From assembly GCA_036924085.1 (NCBI GenBank), contig JAVGWX010000013.1:39879893-39943892 (forward strand): 64,000 bases of DNA, read 5' to 3'. The notes under the pieces were generated by a model. That model had not been told where the DNA came from. It saw only the letters and a list, made by a program, of their open reading frames with translations, and searched no databases. This document shows, one piece after another, positions 30,473-41,689 of this stretch. The stretch is from Ariolimax columbianus (lineage: Eukaryota > Mollusca > Gastropoda > Stylommatophora > Arionidae). A program made the position numbers and the translations under genes. Numbering within the stretch: the first letter of the stretch is position 1; the number at the start of each line of letters is the position of its first letter.

Positions 30473-30880
30473 CTACTGGTTCACCGTGGTCTAAGCCAGA
30501 GACCGTTGGAAGAAGTTGGAACCAGCAAGGGTATAGCCGCCGCTGTAGGGCATGCCATCCAGTAATGCAGTAAGTAAATTTCATTCATAGGTGTACAGAC
30601 TTGAGCGTATCAAAACTGGCTAATGAACTCAGTCCTCTTGCTACGAGAGAGAATCATACTAACCAATCTGCCACTGGTCCACCGTGGCCTAAACCAGAGA
30701 CCATTGGAAGAGAAGTTGGAACTCGCAACTCTTAAACCGCCGCTGAAGGACATGCCATCCAGTAATGCAGTAAGTAAATTTCATTTATAGGTGTACAGAA
30801 TTGAGCGTATAAAAACTGGCTAATGAACTCAGTCCTCTTGCCACAAGAGGGAATCATGCTAACCGATCTGCCACTGGTCA
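30473..30880. repeat. Tandem duplication of a ~197-bp block
   Basis: Copies start at about 30,473 and 30,670, with a third beginning at 30,868. Shared: CAGAGACCRTTGGAAGA, GGCATGCCATCCAGTAATGC, AGTAAGTAAATTTCATT, AACTGGCTAATGAACTCAGT. Identity is about 90 percent. No conserved ORF. Confidence 0.88.
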
Positions 30881-31452
30881 GGATATCTTATATTTTACCC
30901 TCATATGACATCGCCTATTTATGTATTCTTCCCTTCTTCTATGATTCGCTAGTACATTATTGTTGTTCTTCGTTGTCACTGATGAAGATTAATGTATCGT
31001 AACATAGGTTTGGTTTGTGTTTTCGTCTCAGTGCGGTATTTAACCATACCAATTTATAATTGTGTTTCACTTTATGTTTTTTCACATTATACATCCAGTG
31101 CCGAAGAAGCCTCGCCTTATTTTAAGGTTAGCGTAAGTAAACAGTCAGTGAAACACTCCAGAGGATGAGGTCAGCCCAATCGAGAGGCGTCAGAAACACG
31201 GCGGTTCTAAGGAAATGAAGAACCGATGGGCGTGCAGTAGGGACATTTGATGGACAGGTAACTAGTAAACATAAACAACAACTTTTTTCGGAAAAATTTA
31301 AATTTACATTAAGACATGTTTGGGATTGGGTTGTTTTTTGTTTTGTTTTTTATTGTTTGGTAAAAGGTTAAATTATTTTTAATTTTGGTGTTTCGTTAAC
31401 AGATGCCTTCGAAGGATATTAGGCATAAGGTGACAGTGAATGGTGAACGGAA
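30881..31452. other. No gene recognised
   Basis: AT-rich sequence with a (GTTTT)n-like patch near 31,330-31,360. Confidence 0.5.
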
Positions 31453-32170
31453 TGGCTTGGCTTGGTTTTGTTCGTTCTCAATCCCCCGCTACCAAGCCCT
31501 GAAAGGGCTTAAGTAGCAGAATGTAGTCCGGAGAACGGAATGCGTTGTGTCGTATTTTACAGCTTGACTGCGATATTTGTACATTTCGGTCAACACATCC
31601 GACTTCAGCAAGCATTTTTAGTACCGGGTTAGCTTTCCCTCTTCGATCCCTTCTCCTTAGCCAATCTGCCCTGCTGCAGCCTGTTATCCAGGATCACCGC
31701 GTGGAGGTGTAGAAGGGTCTTCGCAGCTCTGGTTTCCTGGCCTTGACGCTAGCAGTCAGCTATGGGTCGCAGACCACTGCAGCTCATGCGCTGCTCAGCT
31801 CTGGTTTCCTGGCCCTGACGCTAGCAGTCAGCTATGGGTCGCAGACCACTGCAGCTCATGCGCTGCTCAGCTCTGGTTTCCTGGCCCTGACGCTAGCAGT
31901 CAGCTATGGGTCGCAGACCACTGCAGCTCATGCGCTGCTCAGCTCTGGTTTCCTGGCCCTGACGCTAGCAGTCAGCTATGGGTCGCAGACCACTGCAGCT
32001 CATGCGCTGCTCAGCTCTGGTTTCCTGGCCCTGACGCTAGCAGTCAGCTATGGGTCGCAGACCACTGCAGCTCATGCGCTGCTCAGCTCTGGTTTCCTGG
32101 CCCTGACGCTAGCAGTCAGCTATGGGTCGCAGACCACTGCAGCTCATGCGCTGCTCATCATCTTAATCCC
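31453..32170 (-). mobile_element. SINE-1 copy G, expanded by a 72-bp internal array
   Basis: Tail GAACAAAACCAAGCCAAGCC at the left, body as in other copies, head at the right ending GGGATTAAGATG. Imperfect flanks GGTGAACGGAATG and GGTGAGGGGAATG (11 of 13) suggest the target duplication. The element is about twice normal length because the head is tandemly repeated. Confidence 0.9.
31726..32157. repeat. 72-bp tandem array, 6 copies, inside SINE-1 copy G
   Basis: Unit AGCTCTGGTTTCCTGGCCCT, GACGCTAGCAGTCAGCTATG, GGTCGCAGACCACTGCAGCT, CATGCGCTGCTC. Units are virtually identical, so expansion is recent. The 150-codon frame with period 24 (TLAVSYGSQTTAAHALLSSG) is an artefact of a stop-free 72-bp unit. 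Confidence 0.95.
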
Positions 32171-33152
32171 CGGTGAGGGGAATGAAGACATTTAGGAAAG
32201 GAGCCAATAACAGCCACTGGAATAACAAATTAAGTGAAAACAATGGAGCTGGATAGGACATCCGATACGGAAGGCACTGTCCAATATAGCCAGACACGCT
32301 GTTACATGGAATTCTCAGGGGAAGAGAGAACGAGAGGTATATCTAAAAAAAACGGAGAAGAGGAACCAAGATTAAATAATTACACATTGAGAGACAGAAT
32401 AGAAGCCCAGAACTGTGCATGCTGGTGGGATGTTGTCAATGGCGCATGCGCCGAGAGGAGAAAGGTATTTGATTGATTGTTTGTTTGGTGTATTGGCGTT
32501 TTATTTTTATTTTTATTTATTAGTGTTGGTCAACATTCATTGCCGAGTTTTATTCTTTGTAAACCATCCCAATTCACCTCAATTTCATCACCTGCGGCAT
32601 CTTCAATGTCTACTTTGGATGGTTCGTGCGGCCATATGTTTGATCTAACGCTACTTAAAGCTTCTGGTCTCGCTCTCGACTCAAACACATGTTTAAAAAA
32701 ACTACCTTTTTTTAGTACAATTGTTTGACACGACTTGTCCAGGATCCCTCAAAGTTTGATAGATCAACGGGTCGCCATAGTAGAGGCTGTGTACATAATT
32801 TCAGTGTATTGGGGAATTTGGTTAAAAAATGAGAAATAAAAGTGCACGCAAACGAGTCAAATGTCATGTTCAGTTAAAAATGCGTTAATAATATAAGCTC
32901 CCACTTAGTTACACAACAATGAGATGAATATAAGAACTGAGTTTAGCTCTTCCTGTATATGGTAACTAACGATAAAAGACCAGAATTTATTTAACTAATA
33001 TGCAGGTGTCCAGCCATAAAATACCATCACATTTAACTCAGTCCACGGAGTCAACACCGGTTAGAGCAAAGAGTCGCTGATTCGATTGACATTTTCTGTT
33101 TAAAAAATATACACCTTTATACATTTCAAGTTTCTTTAAATGGAAATAAATT
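32171..33152. other. No gene recognised
   Basis: Becomes AT-rich after 32,460. GCTGATTCGATTGAC near 33,082 resembles a B box, but no SINE body could be followed. Confidence 0.45.
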
Positions 33153-33488
33153 TTGTTCATTCAAGAAGTGACCTCATTTAATACTTTTAATATGGAACTG
33201 ACAACTTTAGAAGTGGAAATAAAAAAACCACCGCCATTAAAACCACGTTATAAACAAATGACTCCAAAATATATTATTCACAGAACAAAACGGGAAATTA
33301 AATTTAGTGTTTGGCCTTCCGTGGATTTGCTCGATGGGTTTGCTAATATTATTATTATTGGAAGCACAGTACAGCGTATTCCATTTCTTAAAACAGCTAG
33401 GCGCGTTTATAAATTCAGATATATAGTTATGGATGATAGTTTTGGAGCAGGAGGTTACCCAGTCCATCTCACTGGTGGGTGTATATAG
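33153..33488 (+). CDS. Unexplained 111-codon ORF (hypothetical)
   Basis: The longest frame in the window that lies outside any repeat or LINE I can see. It is Lys/Arg-rich in the first half (KPPPLKPRYKQMTPKYIIHR), with a hydrophobic stretch FANIIIIGSTVQRIPFL, and ends SFGAGGYPVHLTGGCI. Third positions are mostly A or T. AGGAGGTTACCCAG near 33,448 could contain a splice donor, and ACAACTTTAG near 33,209 an acceptor, but neither is demonstrated. I do not recognise the protein, and it may be chance. Confidence 0.2.
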   Translation: MFIQEVTSFNTFNMELTTLEVEIKKPPPLKPRYKQMTPKYIIHRTKREIKFSVWPSVDLLDGFANIIIIGSTVQRIPFLKTARRVYKFRYIVMDDSFGAGGYPVHLTGGCI

Positions 33489-34779
33489 CTTAAGAACCAC
33501 CATAATGTCACGCTTCGAGTCCATCTATTGTCAGTAATGCATTCTGGTAGTAAAAGGGAAGGTTTCTCTTTCATTGTCACATTCCTTTAGCGAAGAGAGA
33601 CACTGGACGCACATTGATCTGCTTACTCGATTATTAACAGGGGGTATAATTCGCTCGATGCTTACAAAGGGACTAGCCAAAGAGTTGTACTGTGTATCCT
33701 ACCTTTGTGACCCATTGGCAGTCACTGCAGTCGACAGGTGAGGAACTCTCGTTTCAAAACAATGAAAGGAAACAGTGGAAGATCGAATCCTGCAAGTTTC
33801 AAGCGATACGTGGCTTCATAAAACTAGAGTGTCTGCATTCTTAGTCTCGACTGAGGATCTTGTCAGTGGTCTAACCTAGCTCTGGACGAGAGAGTAAGAA
33901 TGATGTCCAGCGCAGAGTCTTCCTCACTATACTCAAATACGAGTTACACCATGAAGACAAAACTGTCTAATGATGTAGTCATTGTCGCTTGCGATGACAA
34001 ACAACTCCCTTTTTTATATTTTTTTAGCAATGCAGAATTGATGTAACCTATATTTTATCTGCACTTAAAGACGGCCAATAATTATCTAGATTCACTCCAG
34101 ACCAACGGGTGTGCCTTCCCAGACAGATCGAGGGGATCCAGCAGTGAGACGAGTCGGTTCCATATGCCGTCAACCTCTCTTCTAAAAAAGTCGTATCAGA
34201 TAAACACCCGCCTCTTGTCATGGCTGACCTACTCAATTTACAGTGGCGGATCGCAGGACAATACCAAAATACAATAACCAGAACTCAATATGTGTGAGAA
34301 AGCAGTGGCGTGTGAATTACCCACAATATCCATCACTCCTTTCTTTCTAGCTGTGACCTCCCTCTTTTTCACTGTCAAACATTCTACTCTGGCAGCGGCG
34401 AGACCAATCGTCATGCGGAAGAGAGCCATACAGAGGTCGATGTACCAGAGACTAAAGAATATTTCAAAGCCAAAATCAGCAGCCATGTTTGCTGAACCGC
34501 ATAGAATAAGAAAATGCCAGACCGGAAATGATTCGAAAAGCCTGTGACATCATTAAGGTTTAACGTGGCGTATGAACCGTCATGAAAATTGTTGTGTGAG
34601 GAGAGTGGGTTAAGGCTGAGAACTAATTGAGGCGGGAAAACACAAGGGAAGTTGAAATGTATTGTTATATATAAGAACTACATACAAGAAGAGGAAAGCA
34701 CGCTCCAGGAACTGCAGTCTGGGGGCTAGTGTTAAATATTTCATCGTGCGGGTACATAAAGAGGTGTTTGCCATCTTGA
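33489..34779. other. No gene recognised; possible LINE 3' remnant at 33,930-33,992
   Basis: ACTGTCTAATGATGTAGTCA followed by TTGTCGCTTGCGATGACAAAC resembles the 3' end of the zinc-finger LINE at 17,240. TTACAGTGGCGGATCGCAGG at about 34,241 looks like one hAT end, without a partner. Two minus/plus frames at 34.2-34.5 kb are unrecognised. Confidence 0.4.
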
Positions 34780-35027
34780 TTAGAAAGCATATGAAACATA
34801 GTATGCTGGAGAAGGTTGGAACAATTCCCTGCCTAGACTGCATCGAGGAACAGAGAATGCAATGGTTTGGTCTCGTTTGGAGAATGCGACCAGACCACAT
34901 TGTTCATGAAACCTTCTACATAATAACACCAGGAAAAATGACTAGAGGTAGACCGTGGAAAAAATGGATTGACAGTGTAAACGAGACTTGCCATGAAATT
35001 GAAAAAAACCGACACTCAGACTACGAG
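34780..35027 (+). pseudogene. LINE C-terminal relic abutting the 28-bp satellite
   Basis: In one frame: EEQRMQWFGLVWRMRPDHIV, HETFYIITPGKMTRGRPWKK, WIDSVNETCHEI. This is the RxRWxGHVxRM ... PGKRxRGRPxKxWxDxV block of LINE ORF2 C-termini. The frame runs without a stop into the satellite at 35,028, giving a spurious 606-codon ORF. Confidence 0.75.
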
Positions 35028-36462
35028 ACTGGGGAAAGACAAAGCATACCACGACACCAGGGGAAGACAAAGCATACCACGACACCGGCGAAAGACAAAG
35101 CATACCACGACACCGGGGAAAGACAAAGCATACCACGACACCAAGGAAAGACAAAGCATACCACGACACCGGCGAAAGACAACGCATACCACGACACCGG
35201 GGAAAGACAAAGCATACCACGACACCGGGGAAAGACAAAGCATACCACGACACCGGGGAAAGACAAAGTATACCACGACACCGGGGAAAGACAAAGCATA
35301 CCACGACACCGGGGAAAGACAAAGCATACCACGACACCGGGGAAAGACAAAGTATACCACGACACCGGGGAAAGACAAAGCATACCACGACACCGGGGAA
35401 AGACAAAGTATACCACGACACCGGGGAAAGACAAAGCATACCACGACACCGGGGAAAGACAAAGCATACCACGACACCGGGGAAAGACAAAGCATACCAC
35501 GACACCGGGGAAAGACAAAGCATACCACGACACCGGGGAAAGACAAAGCATACCACGACACCGGGGAAAGACAAAGCATACCACGACACCGGGGAAAAAC
35601 AAAGCATACCACGACACCGGGGAAAGACAAAGCATACCACGACACCGGGGAAAGACAAAGCATACCACGACACCGGGGAAAGACAAAGTATACCACGACA
35701 CCGGGGAAAGACAAAGTATACCACGACACCGGGGAAAGACAAAGCATACCACGACACCGGGGAAAGACAAAGTATACCACGACACCGGGGAAAGACAAAG
35801 CATACCACGACACCGGGGAAAGACAAAGCATACCACGACACCGGGGAAAGACAAAGCATACCACGACACCGGGGAAAGACAAAGTATACCACGACACCGG
35901 GGAAAGACAAAGTATACCACGACACCGGGGAAAGACAAAGCATACCACGACACCGGGGAAAGACAAAGTATACCACGACACCGGGGAAAGACAAAGTATA
36001 CCACGACACCGGGGAAAGACAAAGTATACCACGACACCGGGGAAAGACAAAGCATACCACGACACCGGGGAAAGACAAAGTATACCACGACACCGGGGAA
36101 AGACAAAGCATACCACGACACCGGGGAAAGACAAAGCATACCACGACACCGGGGAAAGACAAAGCATACCACGACACCGGGGAAAGACAAAGCATACCAC
36201 GACACCGGGGAAAGACAAAGCATACCACGACACCGGGGAAAGACAAAGCATACCACGACACCGGGGAAAGACAAAGCATACCACGACACCGGGGAAAGAC
36301 AAAGCATACCACGACACCGGGGAAAGACAAAGCATACCACGACACCGGGGAAAGACAAAGCATACCACAACACCGGGGAAAGACAAAGCATACCACGACA
36401 CCGGGGAAAGACAAAGCATACCACGACACCGGGGAAAGACAAAGCATACCACGACACCGGAG
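35028..36462. repeat. 28-bp satellite, about 51 copies
   Basis: Unit GGGGAAAGACAAAGCATACC followed by ACGACACC. Units are nearly identical. The main variant is CATACC to TATACC, present in scattered units between 35,269 and 36,070 and absent from the last ~14. The first six units carry other changes (GGCGAAAG, CAAGGAAAG, CAGGGGAAG). The unit has no stop in any of the six frames, so frames of 498-606 codons arise on both strands. Confidence 0.98.
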
Positions 36463-36559
36463 TACAACGTGGTAGAAAGTGAGACCAAAAATGCAAAAGA
36501 AAATGTCCTCCCAACAATCAGGCATGGAACCCACACAATCAAGAGACAAAATAGGAGAA

Positions 36560-36910
36560 TCGGTGGCGCAGGGATTGTTAGCATGGTTTAGAATCTCAAC
36601 ATAGCAGGTTCGAATGACATCGTGTCCGACAGCACGGGTATGTCGTGGGTTTGTCATGACATGGCAGATTCTTCTAGTCAACCCAGCTGTAACTTGGTAC
36701 CTAACAAAGCTAAGGGGGAATGTCTGGCACTTTCAGCAGTGCATGGACTGATCCCATGTGCAATGAATGTTGGCTCTGCGAATTGTTTTTATTTTTCCAA
36801 GCGACAATTATGTCCAAATTTAACGGACAAAGTTTGCAGTTGAAGGTGTGGTGAACCAGATCCTAAATGTAGATCATGAGAGGCACGGTGGTCGGGGATG
36901 AAGTGTTAAA
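36560..36910 (+). mobile_element. tRNA-headed SINE, SINE-T2-like, diverged
   Basis: The head CGGTGGCGCAGGGATTGTTA has a good A box, and AGCAGGTTCGAATGAC a B box (about 36,605). The core phrase TAGTCAACCCAGCTGTAACT, then TTGGTACCTAAC, links it to SINE-T2. It ends GGTCGGGGATGAAGTGTTA. Confidence 0.6.
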
Positions 36911-37854
36911 GAATGTGCTTGTGTGAAGCAACCATTTTTTTTCATTCCTTATTCCCTATCAATAAGTTATATACCAATGTATAAACTGGTGATAATAGTT
37001 AGCCATTGCAAGCGAAGATGGTCAGACTTGTGCAGCGAGATGTAATCCTAAATTCAATCACCTTCTGTTCTTTTGGTCAGCTCGTTTTCTCTGGGCCTTA
37101 TCGACGATATTCTGCTCTGCAGAAATATAACAAAGGGTTGCTACCAGCACCATGAGTCGATAGCATAATATGAGAAGCTGTACACGCAGTAAAACGGTTG
37201 ACGAGAATATTCAGTGTGGCTTTAAAAGAAAGAAAAGTTCTTGAACTTGCAAAAGAACTATGGTTACTTTCACCCCGAAAATACACATGATAAAAGGAGA
37301 GTCCATCTGTGTAAACGACAGAGACATCTCCATTTTGGGTCATACAGGATAAATACTTGCGAAGATCATTGAAATAAATTATCTTTGTCGTAAGAAGGAA
37401 GCACTCTAACGAGTATACTACTCATGCGTTGAGGTAGCCGTGCCTTCGTTAAATACTAGATACCCCTTCAGTGAAAAGATACTGTGCTTGTTTTGCTCAA
37501 CTCCTCTTGTTTATTCTCTCCATTCAGAACTGGTTGGGTTTACCATAAGACGTTTACAGCAAACTGGCGAAAGTTTATTTGCAAGGTGTCAGCTGTGAAC
37601 CCAAAGCTCTTGATTGTTTCTAGTCCTCGCTGCTCTTCGTCTACTTCTAACTGTGTTCGTCGCCCACCTTCTGTTTGGTTAACACCGTCTGTTTTATCGT
37701 TTGAGGTTTCCTTTCCTGCAGGATGCGTTCTCAGCCTCCACTATTTCAATAGCCTTGTGTGACTTTTTCTAGCACAGAATCTATAAGATATACTTGAGTT
37801 TAGTCCCGTATGGCTTAAACTGAGGTGTAGATCGACATGCTGCTGTTGTTGTTG
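36911..37854. other. No gene recognised; small LINE 3' remnant at 36,995-37,030
   Basis: Reverse complement AAGTCTGACCATCTTCGCTTG resembles the GTAGTCATCTTTGCTTACG 3' end at 17,240. A 92-codon frame at 37,484-37,762 is unrecognised. Confidence 0.4.
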
Positions 37855-38095
37855 AATGCTCAAAATGAGTAAATTTACTGTTCTGTGGGTTCTGAAAAGG
37901 TCATTAACTGGCGAGTTGCAGTAGCATTTCTCAAATCCTTAGCGTGCTGATAAAGGTGGACCGAGGTCTTCAGGACGATTGTGGTATTATTACTTCATTT
38001 GTGAGTCGCTCATTACTACGGGAATCGCATCAATCCACCTACTTAGCCAGTCTGTTATAAAACAATCTATTTCGGGTGAGAGCTGCGTCAAAATG
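37855..38095 (+). repeat. M235 module, copy 4
   Basis: CTCAAAATGAGTAAATTTAC, TTAACTGGCGAGTTGCAGTA, CCTTAGCGTGCTGATAAAGG, GTCGCTCATTACTACGGGAA. It is diverged but collinear with copies 2 and 3. As with copy 3, a 37-bp array follows. Confidence 0.8.
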
Positions 38096-38139
38096 AGGTG
38101 TCCACTTTGACCATCATATTTTTGCCTGACCCAGACTAA

Positions 38140-38440
38140 CGTTCCTGACCGGTATATTTTGCCTGACCCAGACTAACGTTCCTGACCTGTATATTTTGCC
38201 TGATCCAGACTAACGTCCCTGGCCGGTATATTTTGCCTGACCCAGACTAACGTTCCTGACCGGTATATTTTGCCTGACCCAGACTAACGTCCCTGGCCGG
38301 TATATTTTGCCTGACCCAGACTAACGTTCCAGACCGGTATATTTTGCCTGACCCAGACTAACGTTCCAGACCTGTATATTTTTCCTGACCCCGACTAACA
38401 TACCTGATAAGTATATTTTGTCTGACCAGACGTTTAGTCT
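38140..38440. repeat. 37-bp array, locus 2 (about 8 copies)
   Basis: Unit GACCGGTATATTTTGCCTGA followed by CCCAGACTAACGTTCCT. Same length and register as locus 1 (GGTCAGTATGTTGTGCCTGA then ACCTGACACGACGTCCT). It ends GTCTGACCAGACGTTTAGTC. Confidence 0.93.
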
Positions 38441-38631
38441 CCTCTCTCCAGCTATATTCTTTTCAGATTATAGGCTGATACTTTGACTGGTTCACTTTCT
38501 GGCTCCAAGTAAATCATAAGGACATGGTTGCAGTTAACTCTATCGCAGAAAGTCTGTATCCGAGTATTTGCTGTGGAATTTTCTACAATCGTATTTTTAT
38601 AAGGCGCTGTGTACTGTATTGATGCAGCATC

Positions 38632-38800
38632 TGGTTAATGTAGTGCTAGAACACTTGCTTTTCAAGGCAAAGATGCTGGGTTCAACTCCCGCTACACGTA
38701 CGCTTCAGTCGACCCAGCTGAATAGGCGGTTCATTTGTGAATGGGTACCTGACATTCGCTTATGAAATGAAAGAAAGCGAGGAAGGGAACTGAAGAGAAC
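38632..38800 (+). mobile_element. SINE-T2 copy
   Basis: AATGTAGTGCTAGAACACTT (A-box region), GATGCTGGGTTCAACTCCCG (B box), CTTCAGTCGACCCAGCTGAA, GTGAATGGGTACCTGACATT, GCGAGGAAGGGAACTG. It runs into a GAA-rich tract. Confidence 0.75.
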
Positions 38801-39020
38801 GAAGAAGATGAAGAAAAAGAATCAGAATAAGAAAAGAAGAAGAATATTAATAATCAGAGGAAGAAGAAAAAACTGGAGCAAAAGAGGTAGTAAATGAAGA
38901 AGAAATGAAGAAAAAGAGGACAAAAGAAGAAGAAGAGGGAGGAGGAGGAGAAGAAGAAGAAGAAGAAGAAGAAGAAAAAGAAGAAGAAAAATAATAAGAA
39001 GAGGAGGAAGAAGGACTTCC
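38801..39020. repeat. GAA/GAGG-rich purine tract
   Basis: About 220 bp of GAA, GAGGA and AATAA repeats. No gene, despite long low-complexity frames. Confidence 0.9.
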
Positions 39021-39416
39021 ATTCTGCCCAGGTAGAACCGTGCTGTTTCAAGGGTCCGAACACGGCAATTTCAGTTTTAAGCGAAATCACTAACTACGTC
39101 GCCATCATTTTATCTGACGGTTTCCTACGAATAATTGTACACGATCTTAGTGCATAACCTTCGTTTAATCATCATTTCCGTCATGCTTAGATGGTTACAG
39201 TGGCCTTATTTTTTCAATCTGGGTTCAACTCAGGTGTATTCCTTTGGTGTTCATTAATTTGTCAGCAAAGGGTGTGGATACTGCTGGTTCTGGTAAAGCG
39301 TTATGGATGTACGCACTGCTGCTCCGGTCTTTTGTATACCCCTCTCCCTTCGTCTACGTCTGATTAAAGACATTATGAATTAAGGGAGCCTGAATAATCG
39401 TCTTACACATCCATTA

Positions 39417-39770
39417 GGGATCAAGATGCTGAGCTGCGGTTGTCAGCGACCCATAGCTGACTGCTAGCGTCAGGGCCAGCGAACCAGAGCTGCCAAGGCC
39501 CTTCTACACCTCCACGCGGTGATCCTGGATAATAGGCTGCATAAGAGCAGACTGGCTAAGGAGAAGGGATCGAAAAGAGAATGCTGGTACTAAAGAAATG
39601 ATTGCTGAAGTCGGATGTGTTGGACCGAAATGTACAAATATAGCAGTCAAGCTGTGAACTACGGCACAACGCATTCCGTTCTCTGTACTACATTCTGCTA
39701 CTTAAGCCCGTTCAGGATTTGGTAGCGGGGGATTGAGAACGAACGAAGTCAAGCCAAGCCATATACCCAT
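39417..39770 (+). mobile_element. SINE-1 copy H, full length
   Basis: GGGATCAAGATGCTGAGCTG to GAACGAACGAAGTCAAGCCA. Flanks ACATCCATTA and ATACCCATTA match at 8 of 10 and may be the target duplication. The tail is AAGCC-type and not GAA-type. Confidence 0.88.
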
Positions 39771-39799
39771 TAAAGATCTCACACATCGATGAGTGACCA

Positions 39800-40014
39800 T
39801 GGGAACAGGGAGGACCGAATCTTAAACCCATTCTACAAGAATGCCCATTTTATTGTGAAATGAGATGCCAGACCTGACCAAAGGTGTGAAGATGCGACAA
39901 AAGCTGTGGGGCAACCGCTCCGACACAATGATGGCTGTATACAGCATCAATGCGACTGCCCTGCAGATATAGCAATGATCGACGGATCCTGAACGCAAAG
40001 AGGAAGAAGAAATG
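39800..40014 (+). pseudogene. RNase H LINE C-terminal tail fragment
   Basis: Shifting frames give KPILQECPFYCEMRCQT, then a KMRQKLWGNRSD-like block, then SINATALQI-stop, then GAACGCAAAGAGGAAGAAGA. This matches the HILQDCP..Y..LR...WP ... TGL-stop ending and GAA tail of the RNase H LINE group. It is a different family from LINE-A and LINE-B. Confidence 0.6.
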
Positions 40015-40654
40015 GTATTCTATATTCTTCTTACATTGTATGAATCTGTCTTTTCATCTCTCGTCGCCGTAAATACAAAACCCTGATCCACACTACATCT
40101 AGAATATGATCTGAGTTACGATGCTTGATTCAAGGAATTCAATTAGGCAGTTGTTGCTGATGCCAAAGGTAGATTTCAGATATAAATCCAAGATATTTAC
40201 GAGCATACTCACAAAGTTTCGAGCTCAACCGGTACACCTGTGCTGTCAAAAGTTTTGTGGTCATATTTCTGTACATTATTTATGTTGTTTCATGTCGTCC
40301 GTATATCATCATACAGTCTATTTCTAGATACAGTAAGGATTCTGAAACATTTCATTGTTAAAGTACACGTCACACGTTGTGAATTTTGCTCCTGGAGTAG
40401 GAGTTGTGGGTTCGAAATCTGGCTAATGCATGGGTTGTTTTTTTTCTACCGGGGTACAAATACAGTATAACCTGCACACTGCGTAGCAACTGCAGGATAA
40501 GCGGCCTTCGTTCCTCAGCGCTGCAACCCCATCAATGAGAATATAGGCAGTAACAATAGCTTCATGTAAATGTTAAAAGTAATTAAGATTGGTCAAATGA
40601 AACCTCGAACAATACATAGTGAAATGACAATTGATGTGACAAACGCAAGTGTCC
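40015..40654. other. Mostly unrecognised; possible SINE B box at 40,402-40,420
   Basis: AGTTGTGGGTTCGAAATCTG resembles a tRNA B box with a GGAGTAGG stretch before it. The surrounding body could not be matched to the SINE families here. Confidence 0.35.
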
Positions 40655-40880
40655 TAATTACACGTTTTGTGACATTTGATACTGTGCTAAAAACACATTT
40701 TCTGATATTCGTCACTGCGCTAAAAACACTTTTTGTGACATACGTCCCTGTGTTAAAAACACTTTTTGTGGAATACGTTACTATAATTATGACACTTGTG
40801 ACATTTGGTACTGTGCTAATAGCACTTTTGTGACATTTGGTACTGTGCTAATAGCACTTTTTGTGACCCTCGGTACTTTG
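40655..40880. repeat. ~33-bp minisatellite
   Basis: About seven degenerate units of TTTGTGACATTTGGTACTGT followed by GCTAATAGCACTT. Units near the right end are the most alike. Confidence 0.85.
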
Positions 40881-40889
40881 GTAACACTT

Positions 40890-41185
40890 TTTCCTCTTCT
40901 CCTCCTACTTCTTCTGATTCTCCTGCTTTTTCTCAATATTCTTCTACTTTCCGTATTCTCCTTATTTATTGATCCTATTCATCATCATTTTATTCTTCTA
41001 CTACTTCTTCTTCTCATTTATCTTATTCATTATATTGATCATCATTAATATATTCTTCCTATTCATCTTATTCATCATAATATTCTTCTCCAGCTGTTTC
41101 TCTTTCCTCATCTTCTTCTTTTTTATCTTTTCATTCTTCATCTTCATCCTTGATTTATCATGTTCTTCTTCTTCTTGAGCAATAT
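40890..41185. repeat. Pyrimidine-rich TTC/TCATC tract
   Basis: CTTCTTCTCC, TTATTCATCATCATT and similar low-complexity sequence. Confidence 0.85.
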
Positions 41186-41689
41186 TACTATATCAAGTTT
41201 TTGTTAATTAATGAACATGAAAGAAACATTTAGACTGCCCCCATCCCCTTTTGTGTCGTGCAGAAAACAAAGAGTGATTATTTTATCTCACAGAGGAAAG
41301 AAGAAGATGAAGATAAAGAGGAATACCACATAAACAATGCGAGATGAAGATTATATCGACTACAATTTTTAATTGTAATTTTATTTCCTTTTACAAATCA
41401 GAATTCGTCCAAAATCCATAAATTGAAGCCATTACGAGAACTCACGAGAGCACCGCGGGAAGAGTTGTCCTTATTGATTGGTTGCAGAGGAAGGAATGTT
41501 TTCTTGTTTGCAGTTCATATCGACATAACAATTAGCCAGCACAACAGGCAGAGCGCCAAAACAAACAAGGAATCATTCATTATTTATATCCACTATTTCA
41601 AGCATCCTCTCACATTTACAGCTGTTCAAATGGTCTGCGTGCTCTTAGTCATGTTTAATGGTATCACTCTTCTGACTATTTTCCAAATG
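41186..41689. other. No gene recognised
   Basis: The 240-codon plus frame at 41,423-42,145 starts here, but most of it is the downstream 22-bp array. Its unique N-terminal ~85 residues show no known domain. Confidence 0.45.

Noticed and set aside
34238..34262. CAGTGGCGGATCGCAGG, resembling a hAT terminus
   Set aside because: No inverted partner with an 8-bp duplication was found at a plausible distance.
34662..36681. Long ORFs of 498-606 codons on both strands
   Set aside because: They consist of the 28-bp satellite read in every frame. Periodicity of 28 residues and simultaneous opening of both strands show they are artefacts.
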